A stretch of 64,000 bases of DNA from Temnothorax longispinosus (taxonomy: Eukaryota > Arthropoda > Insecta > Hymenoptera > Formicidae): contig NC_092359.1 of the NCBI RefSeq assembly GCF_030848805.1, positions 10,184,623-10,248,622 on the forward strand, read 5' to 3'. Below are positions 53,882-64,000 of this stretch, one piece after another (positions within the stretch are counted from its first letter, which is position 1; each line of letters starts with the position of its first letter). The notes under the pieces were generated by a model. The model ran no database searches and was not told where the DNA came from. It saw only the letters and a program-made list of their open reading frames with translations. A program made the position numbers and the translations under genes.

Positions 53882-54217
53882 AAAGGCATCGAGAAAAAAA
53901 CGCAGCAAGTTGTGGAATTATTTCGAGGAATTGAAACCTTCGCTGGTGAAGTGTACGACCTGTAAAAAAGAAATTAAGATATCTAGACTATCAAACCGCA
54001 CAACAAAAATGAGAGCCCACTTATTTAATGCACATGGAATATCTCTCGATGATGACACTCTTACACTACCTGACGACTTAAGGCAATATTACTCGGAATT
54101 ACCTGGATATAAGGCAAAATGTAATGATTGTAGCAAAATACTTCTTTTCTTAACAGATAACAGACCTTTAAGAACACATTTAAGAATACATTCCACAAGA
54201 ATCCAGAGTCGAGATAA
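53882..54217 (+). CDS. BED-pair cassette exon 7
   Basis: 336 nt between TTACAG and GTAAGT. An in-frame six-base deletion removes the Val-Met after the acceptor, so there is no internal ATG near the start; it can be translated only as part of a spliced mRNA. Fingers: CTTC/HLFNAH and CNDC/HLRIH, quartet DNRP. The shorter HxxxH spacing in finger 2 resembles exons 3 and 11. Confidence 0.72.
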
Positions 54218-54429
54218 GTAAGTACACAGTCAAAAATTATTTTAATACTAAAGATTATAAAATACATAATGTAATAATAAAACAATAACCAAAGAAAATA
54301 GAGCGAATAAAAGTGTTTGTCAGGGCATCCATATAATTTTTATTTGCAAATTAATATATCAAAGGTTTCATATTTTTATGGTTCCCATATAATTGTAAAA
54401 AAAGAAGTGATATCCGTACAAAACATATC

Positions 54430-54800
54430 TTTTTTGAAAAAAAATAATAAAATGCGCCAGGAATACGTGCTTTATACACAAATTTTATTTTAAAAAATTT
54501 TGACCAAATTTAGTCTTATAATTACATATTTTTTACTACGAAAATAATGATATCAAAAGGTACACAAGCTGTACTGTTTTTTTATTATTTAGATTCACAC
54601 ACAAAAGACATTTGGCGCTAAGTGTTTCTTATCATATTTATTTGGCGCAAACCTTCTGTTATTGTTTTTGTAGCAAAAAAATACAAATAGCATTATAAGA
54701 TCAAATTAGATCAAAATTTTCTCTTTTTGATAAAGAAGATGTTGTATGGAGCACGTATACTTGGCGCGTTTTTTATCTTTCTTGGAAAAAGGTAAATTTG
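54430..54800. repeat. Foldback repeat before BED exon 8
   Basis: Arms 54440-54565 and 54655-54800 are inverted copies and closely match those at 20.69-21.05 kb, including the loop word ACACAAAAGACATTTGGCG. Confidence 0.65.
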
Positions 54801-54970
54801 GAGATTTATATGCGAGATCTGATAATTATGTAAATTCAAACTATATATCCGTATAAACGTACATCCTAATAAATAAACTATATCTCTTCTTTACTTTTGT
54901 GAAAAATTCTACGAATGCTTGCTGAGACAATCACTGTACCACATTTAATATTAAACAATATGTATTACAG

Positions 54971-55315
54971 GACGGTTATGACATCGAAAAAAAAATGGAG
55001 CACGTTGTGGAATTATTTCAAAAAACTGAATTCTTCGCTGGTGAAGTGCACGACCTGTAAAAAAAAAATTAAGATATCTCACCCAGCAAACTGCATAACA
55101 ATAATGAGAGTACACTTATTAAAAAAACATGGAATATCTCTCGATGATGACACTGTCACACTACCTGACAACTTAAAACAATACTACTCGGAGTTACCGG
55201 GATATAAGGCAAAATGTAATGATTGTAGCAAAATATTTACTTTCTTAACAAGTACAAGATATTTACGAAAACATTTAAGAAGGAGACATTCCATAAAAAT
55301 CCAAAGTCAAAATAA
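54971..55315 (+). CDS. BED-pair cassette exon 8
   Basis: 345 nt, TTACAG to GTAAGT, with upstream ATG overlapping the acceptor. Finger 1 has CTTC and HLLKKH with KISHPANCI. Finger 2 has CNDC and HLRRRH with quartet STRY. Intact. First of three consecutive BED exons. Confidence 0.75.
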
Positions 55316-55687
55316 GTAAGTACACATTCAAAAAATTATTAAAATACTAAAGATTATAAAATAAATGTAATGATAAAACAATCTATAATATAATTAAAGA
55401 AAATTGAGCGAATAATAGTTTTTGTCAGGGCATCCATATAATATTTATTTGCAATTTTGATCATAAATGTGCACGTACATTTGGTACGTTTTTTTATCCT
55501 TCTAATTGAAAAAGATATGTTTCAAGATCTGTACGCGATCTGGTAATTATGGAAATTTTAACTATATATCCGTATAAACATCCTAATAAGTGGCCCATGT
55601 CTCTTTATGATCTTTGTGAGATATTCTACAAACGCTTGTTGAGCCAATCACTGTACCACATTTAATATCAGACAGTCTGTATTACAG

Positions 55688-56032
55688 AAAAGTTACGGCA
55701 TCGAGAAGGAAATGGAGCAAGTTGTGGAATTATTTCGAGGAATTGAAACGTTCGCTGTTGAAATGCACGACATGTAAAAAAGAAATTAAGGTACCTCATC
55801 AAACACATCGCACAACAAAAATGAGAGCCCACTTATTTAATGTACATAAAATTTCTCTCGATGATGACACTCTCACACTACCTGACGACTTCAGGCAATA
55901 TTACTCGGTGTTACCGGGATATAAGGCAAAATGTAAAGATTGTGGCAAAACAATGTCTTTCTTAACAACTATATCACATTTACGAGTACATTTAAGAAGG
56001 AGACATTCCATAAAAATCCAGAGTCAAAATAA
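55688..56032 (+). CDS. BED-pair cassette exon 9
   Basis: 345 nt, TTACAG to GTAAGT. The codon that is ATG in sisters is ACG, so it has no start codon near its 5' end and depends on splicing. Fingers: CTTC/HLFNVH with KVPHQTHRT, and CKDC/HLRRRH with quartet TISH. No lesion. Confidence 0.74.
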
Positions 56033-56402
56033 GTAAGTACACATTCAAAAAATTATTAAAATACTAAAGATTATAAAATAAATGTAATGATAAAACAATC
56101 AATAACTAAAAAAAATTGAGCGAATAATAGTTTTTGTCAGGGCATCCATATAATATTTATTTGCAATTTTGATCATAAATGTGCACGTACATTTGGTACG
56201 CTTTTTATCCTTCTAATTGAAAAAGATATGTTTTAAGATCTGTACGCGATCTGGTAATTATGAAAATGTTAACTATATATCCGTATAAACATACATCCTA
56301 ATAAGTGGACCACGCCTCTTTATGACCTTTGTGAGATATTCTGCAAACGCTTGTTGAGCCAATCACTGTACCACATTTAATATCAGACAGTCTGTATTAC
56401 AG

Positions 56403-56753
56403 AAAGGTTATGGCATCGAGAAAAAAACACAGCAAGTTGTGGAATTATTTCGAGCATTTGAAACCTTTGCTGGTGAAGTGCACGACCTGTAAAAAAGAAA
56501 TTAAGGTACCTCATCAAACAAATCGCACAACAAAAATGAGAGTACACTTATTAAAAAAACATGGAATATTTTTCGATGACACTCGCACACTACCTGACGA
56601 CTTGAGGAAATATTACTCGGAGTTACCGGGATATAAGGCAAAATGTAATAATTGCGGCAAAACAGTATCCTTCTTAACAAGTTTTAGAAATTTACGAAGA
56701 CATTTAATTAAAAATTTAAGAAGACATTCCACAAGAATCCAGAGTCGAGATGA
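56403..56753 (+). CDS. BED-pair cassette exon 10 with a lengthened helix
   Basis: 351 nt, TTACAG to GTAAGT. Finger 1 (CTTC, HLLKKH) is standard. Finger 2 has CNNC and quartet SFRN, but the helix reads LRRHLIKNLRRHST. An in-frame duplication-like insertion gives three His candidates and a longer spacing between the canonical ones. It may alter or abolish zinc binding by finger 2. Confidence 0.7.
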
Positions 56754-57940
56754 GTAAGTACACAGTCAAAAATTATTTTAATACTATATAAAATAAATGT
56801 AATAACAAAACAATCAATAGCTAAAAAAAATCTGCGAATAAATTTTTTATTAGAGCATCTTTATAATTCTTATTTGCAATTTTGATCATAAATGTGCCTT
56901 TCAAATCATAATAACTTTTTAATAAAAAGCGACCCCCGACTAAAATCACTTGCATGTTACTCGGGAGGATGTTTTTGACAATATATGTCAATTTCAAGGT
57001 CATCGGAAGTAAGTCCCCTTAACGCCATGTTTACCTAATTTTTTAATTATTTCGCAAATATAATTTAAGGGGGAATATACACCTAGAAACGAAAAAAAAG
57101 GTAATTTTCGGAAATTTTTTTCAGGAGGACTATTGGAATTGTCGAGTCGGGGTTTTTTGTAGTTAAAAATACACACTTTCAAGAATGTTTTAAATTTTTT
57201 TTATTAAAAAATGTTGCAAATTCACGGAGTACTGGAGTCGTCTACGGAGTGCCGTAAAAAAAGACGGTACCCAGCGACGCTTCGTAAAAAATCATCTAAA
57301 ACAAAAAAATCAAACAGAAAATAAAAATAGATACTATAATCTAGTCTTTGTCGTAGCCGATTTTAAAAATATTGATTTTTTACAAAATGGCGGGCGCTTG
57401 AACTCAACGTAGCGATCTTGAAAATCGCTACAAACTTGTACCGCGTGTATAATGTTTCTATTTGTTGTTAGACAACTTTTTAATAAATAATTTTGTTTGT
57501 TTTTTAATAGGGAAGACGATAGTTATAGTCATCAATTTGCGGTAGTAAAAAAAAACAGTAAAATAATTTCAAAAAACAAGAAAAAGAACCAAAAATTGGG
57601 CTGAAATGACTATTTTTATAAAAAATGCTGTAGTTTTTCATAAAATTCACCGATTTTAAAAATTCCAACGGATTTTAAAAGACGAATAGACAACCTTCAA
57701 GGGCATGTAAGCGATTTTTTTGTTTCTTAAAAAAAACATATTTCTTTGAACATCTGAAGTAGAAATGATGAAAAACTGTCGGATGGGAAAAATCGCAAGA
57801 AATGGAAAGTAAAACAGATTCTGTCGATTATTATTATTTATTTGAAAGGTAGTCAAAAGTTATAAAAGTATATGGAAACAGTAAAATTAACTCCACAAAA
57901 ACTTTACAAAGTTTTAATCAGTTGCTGTGCAAGAACAGCA
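56754..57940. other. AT-rich interval after BED exon 10
   Basis: After the usual 150-bp downstream block, the sequence departs from the module. Short minus-strand frames have no recognisable content. Possibly decayed repeat DNA. Confidence 0.35.
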
Positions 57941-57944
57941 AAAG

Positions 57945-58045
57945 TGAAATAATTGACCGAATCTTAAACAATTATATATGAAACAGAGGTAGAATTTTCC
58001 GGGGAGTGCTATAAAGTGTATAATTTTTCGTTATCGATTTTCACA
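57945..58045 (+). repeat. Fragment of the 1.86-2.37 kb Helitron family
   Basis: AATTTTCCGGGGAGTGCTAT and AATTTTTCGTTATCGAT match the Helitron-like element's interior near 2120-2190. The ends are missing. Confidence 0.6.
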
Positions 58046-58089
58046 AAAAATATACTTTACTGTGGTAAATGTCGAACGTAAACGGCCAA

Positions 58090-58315
58090 AGAGGGTAATA
58101 CGTTACCCCAAACGATTTTCTTTTTCGGTTTTCAGCTGCTGCACGGATCTAACGCACTCGCTGAATGACGGAAGTCGACTGCCGGATGACTAAACTGAAT
58201 TATAGTTTAGGTTCTCGGTATGAAAACTAACCTTCCTAAGGCAGGGGCGCAATTTGAATTTCGCGTGGGGCAACGTATTACCCCACATTACCTTTCTAGG
58301 GTTAAATTTTTTGAG
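58090..58315. mobile_element. Inverted-repeat element with GGTAATACGTTACCCCA
   Basis: GAGGGTAATACGTTACCCCA at left pairs with GGGGCAACGTATTACCCCA and the downstream TACCTTTCTAGGG at right. GC-richer core. No coding. Confidence 0.5.
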
Positions 58316-58356
58316 GATCGGTTTTGAGGATTGGCTATACACATCAAATAACTTAG

Positions 58357-58468
58357 GGTAGATTGAGGCGAATCGGATTAATATAAGTTGTAAGACAATT
58401 TTCGTTAGTATTTTATTTTAAACGAGCAATTTTATCATTAGTAATCCGATTTGCCTCGGTCTACCCTA
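58357..58468. mobile_element. Small palindromic element
   Basis: TAGGGTAGATTGAGGCGAAT pairs with GATTTGCCTCGGTCTACCCTA. About 110 bp, no coding. Confidence 0.65.
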
Positions 58469-58671
58469 TACATTTTTTAGGCAGAAATCAATAACCCTTT
58501 CACTAATCTTCGCCAAATTCGAAACAACCTCCCTTTAATGATACCTTATATATAAGATTACGTGTATAATTTGTACACTTTTTAAGCAAAAATTGGTAAC
58601 CCCTTCACCGATCATTGCCAAATATTCAACACTAATTTATCTTTAATGAAACTCTATCCATAAAAAAAATG

Positions 58672-59020
58672 TGCAAGTAGAAACTTGCACATTGCTTTCT
58701 CATAGTTTTTTAGTGTGCAAGTAGAAACTTGCACATTGCTTCCTCATAGTTTTTAAATGTGCAAGTAGAAACTTGTACATTGCTTCCTCATAGTTTTTAA
58801 GTGAGCAAGTAGAAACTTGCACATTGGTTCCTTATAATTTTTAAGTGTGCAAATAGAAACCTGCATTGCTTCCTCTATGAGAAAGCCAAATTAATAAATA
58901 TCTACTAATAATTATGCATACAAAAACAGGCTTCCTCATAGAGGAAGCAATGTGCAGGTTTCTACTTGCACACTTAAAAACTATAAGGAAGCAATGTGCA
59001 AGTTTCTACTTGCTCACTTA
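58672..59020. repeat. GTGCAAGTAGAAACTTGCAC repeat cluster with an inverted end
   Basis: Five direct units of about 45 bp, each with a palindromic GTGCAAGTAGAAACTTGCAC core and a TTCCTCATAG word. After an AT-rich spacer come about two inverted units from 58930. Every unit can itself fold, so the whole forms a cluster of hairpins. Confidence 0.75.
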
Positions 59021-59408
59021 TTTAAATATGTTTTTATATAAAACATTTTTTCTGGGGTAATCTTCATCTAAACTAAAGCTAGAATAGAACAAATACGTTA
59101 AAATAGCGTTTTTCCCTAATTTGATTTTATATCATATCGGTCGTGTTTCACTTATTTATTGTATTAATCACAAATTCAGTCTGGACATTAATTGTTTGAC
59201 ATTAACATTACAGAAATTCGAGATATGAAACATTCTCTCCCTATCTCTTTCTTTTTTTTCCTCCTTCTCACTCTCACTTACAAAATTTTACTCCATTACG
59301 GTTCACCTACAATAAGTACATATAATAGTATTAAGTAATACGTACAGTTGTAGTATTTTAATAATTATTACCTTTTTCTAATTTTAATCACACCACTTTT
59401 CTATGCAG

Positions 59409-59534
59409 ACCAAGCACTTCAAGTTTAGCGGATAATGATATGGATCCTTCTGCAGAACGTCAAAGTCAAGACTCATCTGGTTTGCCCGTTCAACCATTTA
59501 AAAAAACGACAGAAAAAACAGGCGCATTTAATGA
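59409..59534 (+). CDS. Linker cassette exon j (type I)
   Basis: 126 nt between ATGCAG and GTAATT. It starts PSTSSLADNDMDPSAE and ends KTTEKTGAFNE. Standard phase, open. No recognised domain; Ser/Thr/Gln-rich linker. Confidence 0.6.
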
Positions 59535-59699
59535 GTAATTATTCGTTTTGCTTATATCATACAATATAACGATATCTTAATATTTAATTTTTTACTCTTC
59601 TACAAGATGTACAATTTTTTACTCTTTTGCAAGAAAGTAATTTTACAACGTTAATATTTTACATAATTTTGTTTCTAATTGCATCCTTTTTCAATGTAG

Positions 59700-59825
59700 A
59701 CCAAGCACTTCAATTACAACGGGTTTTGATACAAATCCTATTGCAGAATGTCAAAGTCAAGAAACGGTTGATTTGGATCCTCAAACATGTGAACAATCGC
59801 AAAAAGAAACAAGGGCACGTATTGG
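59700..59825 (+). CDS. Linker cassette exon k (type II)
   Basis: 126 nt between ATGTAG and GTAATT. It starts PSTSITTGFDTNP and ends KETRARIG. It is the intact sister of the broken exon e at 18667. Standard phase. Confidence 0.6.
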
Positions 59826-60026
59826 GTAATTATCTGTTTTGTTTATATCATACAATATAATGATATCTTACTCTTGAAATACTTACTCTTATACAAAAGA
59901 ATAATTTAATATTTTATTTAAATATTTTATTTAATATTTTATTTATATATTTTATTTAAATATTTTATTTACAAAATATTAATATTTTAAATAATTCCAT
60001 TTCTAATTGCACCGTATTTCAATGCA

Positions 60027-60120
60027 AACCAAACACTTATTCAAGTTCAATGGGTTACCATACGAATCCTTCAGCAGAGAGTTAAAATACTGCAGAACAA
60101 TACCTTTACTTCTGCATTCT
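60027..60120 (+). pseudogene. Decayed linker exon l
   Basis: Acceptor GCAA, a four-base insertion in the start word and no donor. It matches decayed exons d and f, so this decayed form was itself duplicated with the module. Confidence 0.55.
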
Positions 60121-60221
60121 CCGCGTTTTTTTATTTGCAAATTAATATATCAAAGGTTTTATATTTTCATGGTTTCCATATAATTGTAAAAAAAAGTAAT
60201 ATCCGTACAAAACATACCTTT

Positions 60222-60720
60222 TTTAAAAAAAGAATATAAAATGCGACAGGTATACGTGCTTTATACACAATCTTTATTTTAAAAAATTTTAATTTAATTT
60301 GGTCATATAACTTTATTTGTGTTTCTTGCTACAAAAACAATTATACTCGAAAGTTTGTATCAAGTGAATAAGATAAATTAGTAACATCTGATTTTTTAAA
60401 TGATGTTTCTTTATTACTACATATTCGTTGTGTATGTGTTCTAAAAAAAAGCACGTACACAGCAAATATAATAAAGATCTAAAAAAGAACACATACGTTG
60501 CAACTATAAGAAAAAAACATTATTAAGAAAATCAGATGTTACTACTAATTTAATAATCTATTCAAACTTGATGCAAACTTTTGGGTATTATTGTAAATAT
60601 TCTAAAGAAACATCAGATGTTACTGATTTATCATATTCACTTGGTGCAAAATTTCTGATATTGTTTTTCCATCCAAGGCATGTAAAGTCGATACTCGAAT
60701 CTATCGAAGTTTATTGTTTT
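60222..60720. repeat. Foldback repeat before BED exon 11
   Basis: CATCAAGTGAATAAGATAAATTAG-type left words (about 60357) pair with the TTCAAACTTGATGCAAAC region (about 60563). The GAGCACGTATACTTGG end of the right arm is missing here. Confidence 0.55.
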
Positions 60721-61029
60721 CGTTTTTCCGCGATGTCGATTGGTTCTCTCACTGCGCTTACTTCATGAGCAGCTGTCATCGTATATTTTGACAGTTGTAT
60801 GTAATGTTAAACCTAAATAGTGCGCGCAAAATTATAACATCAAATATTATTCAAAATTTTTTTAACTTTTGTAGATCTGTACGTGATCTGGTAATTAAAA
60901 AAATTTAAATTATATATCTATATAAACATACACTTTAATAAAAAAAAACATCTCTTTGTGAGAAATTCTACAAGCATTTTTTAAGGCGCTCACTGTATCA
61001 CATTTAGTATCAGACAATCTATATTACAG

Positions 61030-61368
61030 GACTGTTATAATGGCACCGAAAAGAAAACGCAGCAAGCTGTGGAATTATTTCGAACAATTAAAACCTTCGT
61101 TGGAAAAGTGCACGATCTGTAAAAAAGAAATTACGATACCTCAGCCAACAAGACGCTCAAAAATATTTAGAGCACACTTATTAATTAGACACGGAATATT
61201 TCTCGATAATGACACACTACCTGCCGACTTAAGGCAATATTACTCGGAGTTACCGGGACATAAGGCAAAATGTAATGATTGTGGTAAAACAAAGTCTTTT
61301 TTAACAAATACTGCACATTTACGAAAACATTTAAGAAGACATTCCACAAGAATCCTGAGTCGAGATGA
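61030..61368 (+). CDS. BED-pair cassette exon 11
   Basis: 339 nt, TTACAG to GTAAGT, standard phase, ATG at 61040. Finger 1 has CTIC and HLLIRH with TIPQPTRRS. Finger 2 has CNDC and HLRRH with quartet NTAH. No lesion. It serves as the reference showing the two-base deletion in exon 3. Confidence 0.75.
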
Positions 61369-61626
61369 GTAAGTACACATTCAAAAAATTATTAAAATAC
61401 TGAAGACTATAAAATAAATATAATGATAAAACATAGCTGAAAAGTTAATCAAATAAAAGTTTTTATCAGAGCACCCATGTAACACTTATTTGCAAGTTTG
61501 ATCATAAAGGTGTCTTTCAAATGATAATAATAATAATATTTTCGTAATAATATTAATATTTCAATTATTTTGCATATATAGTTTAAATAAATTTGATTCG
61601 CTTATTTTCACGTTCTTTTATGTATA

Positions 61627-61949
61627 AAAAAACGTAGGGAGTCTTGGAATTATTTCGAGGAATTAAAACCTTCGCTGATAAAGTGCATGACCTGTAAAAA
61701 AGAAATTCAGATACCTCATCAATCAAGACTCGTGCCAATATTCAGAGCACACTTATCAATTAAACATGGAATATTTCTCAATAATGACACTTTTGCACTA
61801 CCTGACGACTTGAGGCAATATTACTCGGAGTTACCGGGACATAAGGCAAAATGTAATAATTGTGGTAAAACAAAGTCTTTTCTAACAAATATTGCACATT
61901 TACGAAAACATTTAAGAAGACATTCCACAAGAATCCTGAACCGAGATGG
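61627..61949 (+). pseudogene. BED-pair cassette exon 12 without acceptor
   Basis: Fingers are complete (CMTC/HLSIKH; CNNC/HLRRH, quartet NIAH), but the 5' part is fused directly to the spacer that normally follows BED exons, and no TTACAG precedes it. The donor is weakened (GGGTAAAT instead of GAGTAAGT). The BED Trp is kept, but the following Leu-Trp context is changed. Probably a deletion joined an upstream spacer to this exon. Confidence 0.65.
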
Positions 61950-62261
61950 GTAAATACACATTCAAAAAATTATTAAAATACTAAAAATTATAAAATAAAT
62001 GTAATAATAAAACAATCAATAACTAAAAAAAATTGAGCAAATAAAAGTTTTTGTGAGGGCATTTATTAGCAATATTGATTATAAATGTGTCTCTCAAAAC
62101 GTGATAATAATAATTTCTCCATTATTTCGCATTTAGTTTAAATAAATTTTTATTGGTTGTTTTCACGTTCTTTTATGCATCATAGATAAAGACAATTCAG
62201 ATATTTAGATTGGATATTTATTTGTTTGACATTAGTATTGCAGAAATTTGAGGCAAATATA

Positions 62262-62506
62262 TAATTAAACTCTCTCTAAATCGCCATTTACGGTCCGCGC
62301 TGGATCTTGGTAGTCAAATTATTATATATTTTTTAAATCGAATTGATTTAATTACGGGGAGGGAGGGGGTTTTACTCCAACGGGAACTGTGTTATAAGTC
62401 TGACAAATCTAGTCGGTGCGCAGTTTACTAATGTTGGAAAAAGATATGTGTAATACATAAAAAATATATCATAATTTGACCGTAGATGGCGATTTAGTTT
62501 AATTAT
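62262..62506. mobile_element. MITE with TAATTAAACT ends
   Basis: TAATTAAACTCTCTCTAAAT, then CGCCATTTACGGT, at left; ACCGTAGATGGCGATTTAG, then TTTAATTA, at right. No coding. Confidence 0.65.
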
Positions 62507-62755
62507 TTGATTGCATATCATAACGGTCATAGAAGTCGCTCGTGTTACTGCAAAAATATAAACTGCATGATTTATACATAGTTCTTAAAGATATTGAAAT
62601 TAATGTGCGAGAGTATACATATACATGGTATTTTCTACCTAATCACAAACGAAATATACCGGTCAACCGATTTTAATAAAATTTGAGGAGAACATACTTT
62701 CTATGATACTCTATTTGTGTGAAAAATTTCAACCCAATATCTAAAAAAATCCATA

Positions 62756-62876
<121 letters not shown>

Positions 62877-63955
62877 CCGGACATTTTTTACTAATACGAT
62901 TTTTCGACATTTTAGAACATTCTAAACCTATTTCCATCAAAATCTCGAAAAAAATTTTTTTTACCATCACAAAGCTTCCTCTATGAGGAAGCAAAAATAT
63001 TCATACAAACAAGTACACGTGTACATATACGTACACAAACAACGCAAACACATACATGAAGGCACTCAACATTCACAAATACACGCGCATATGTACCCTT
63101 TACATATAAAAGAAGGCATCAGGTTATCTGAAAGAGACTCTGGCAGACACTCAAATTCTATGACTTCAAAGCTCCATATTCTTTTATCTTTCGATTTTTT
63201 GTGGTTGTGACACGGGAGACATGTGTTCAGAATCACGAAAACTATAATAACTCAGGAGCGATTGGGTGTTGGCAGAGGTCCCCTTCTATAACAAACAGTT
63301 TTTTATGTATCAAAAATTTTATATTTTTATGATTTTAATTGGTGGCCGTATATGTCTTATGTTTAAACGCGTACTCACATTAAGACAACTTCTATTATAA
63401 ATTATATATTAAGAAAGACGTATCTTTCAGGCAGCGTATATAAGCAATAAATAAGTGAAACACGACGGATATAATATACAATCAGATTAAAGAGTAACGT
63501 CATTGTAATGCACAAAATATTATAAGTTTAACTCGGAAGATACGCCGTTTTACAGTCAAGACAGAATTCAGTAGCCTGATAATATTATTTGTCTGAATTT
63601 ATGTACGTACATTTCTTTATCTCAACTAAAGCTAGAATAGAACAATTACGTTAAAATAGCGTTTCTCCCTAACTTGATTTTATATCATATTGGTCGTGTT
63701 TCACTTATCTATTAATCACAAATTTAGTCTAGACATTAATTGGTTGACATTAGCATCACAGAAATTCGAGGTATAAAACATTCTCTCCCTATCTCTTTTT
63801 CTTTCCTCCTCCTACTTACTCTCACTTACAAAACTTCATTCCATTACGGTTCACCGTCAATATATAAGTACATAGTATTAAGTAATACATAAAGTTGTAG
63901 TATTTTAATAATTATTACTTTTTTCTATTTTTAATCACATTATTTTTCTATGCAG
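62877..63955 (+). other. Module spacer before the last linker exon
   Basis: From about 63330 the sequence matches 2.57-2.77 kb joined to 8.33-8.75 kb without the long-inverted-repeat, copia or CCGGTAAAAA insertions. It therefore shows the empty sites. The pyrimidine-rich tract is at 63780-63830. No gene. Confidence 0.55.
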
Positions 63956-64000
63956 ACCAAGTACTTCAAGTTTAACGGATAATACTATGGATCCTTCTGC
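63956..64000 (+). CDS. Linker cassette exon m (type I, cut by the window end)
   Basis: Acceptor ATGCAG then PSTSSLTDNTMDPS to the edge, same frame and phase as exons a and j. It shows that the array continues to the right. Confidence 0.55.

Noticed and set aside
58672..59020. CRISPR array
   Set aside because: Units are about 45 bp with AT-rich, similar spacers, palindromic cores and an inverted half, in an animal genome.

Overview
The window looks like a draft-assembled insect genome, most probably a hymenopteran such as an ant. Introns are short with GT-AG borders. Short inverted-repeat elements are very dense, and Ty1/copia, Ty3/gypsy and LINE retroelements are present. Three TTAGG units (the insect telomere motif) form one LINE tail, and the conserved single-copy genes are animal genes (CIMIP2/FAM166-like, MCMBP). 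A gap of exactly 500 N lies at 14604-15103. The species call is inference.

The dominant feature is a dispersed array of duplicated cassette exons on the + strand at 0.3-1.4 kb, 8.9-9.8 kb, 15.6-21.4 kb and 47.8-64 kb. One class is about 340 nt long and encodes a pair of BED/C2H2-like zinc fingers (12 copies, 8 apparently intact). The second class is exactly 126 nt in most copies and encodes a Ser/Thr-rich linker (13 copies or remnants). Intact copies of both classes start and end in the same codon phase (one base completes a codon, two are left over), so any number or order could be spliced without a frame change. Copies occur in repeated modules: linker exons, then a foldback repeat, then one to three BED-pair exons separated by introns of 370-376 bp. 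Zinc ligands are invariant in finger 2, while a four-residue block after FLT, where the recognition helix should begin, differs in almost every copy. The first exon, last exon and promoter are not visible, so one huge gene, several genes and a partly dead cluster all remain possible.

A full-length copia element (3145-7576) with identical-looking LTRs, a TCCAA target duplication and one open 1304-codon gag-pol frame sits inside an older long-inverted-repeat element (2771-8333). The related stretch near 63.5 kb lacks that insertion. A decayed Ty3/gypsy fragment without integrase interrupts a dead linker exon at about 9.8-13.7 kb. Integrin-beta EGF pseudo-exons lie at 17.1-18.1 kb.

From 21.4 to 47.2 kb the array is interrupted by ordinary genes and repeats. 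A CIMIP2/FAM166-like ciliary gene (+) has three exons visible. It converges on MCMBP (-), which has seven exons at 30.5-37.3 kb. A LINE is inserted exactly at the MCMBP exon 2 donor, and its target duplication recreates a donor. A 128-bp element with an 11-bp target duplication splits exon 5 and carries usable splice sites, so it looks like a new intron. A single missing T in exon 7 is probably an assembly error. A 685-bp palindrome flanked by TTAA separates the two gene ends.

From 37.4 to 47.2 kb the sequence is mostly repeats: a possible LTR, a 190-197 bp satellite, several inverted-repeat elements and a 2.2-kb palindrome. The BED array resumes at 47.8 kb and continues beyond the right edge.
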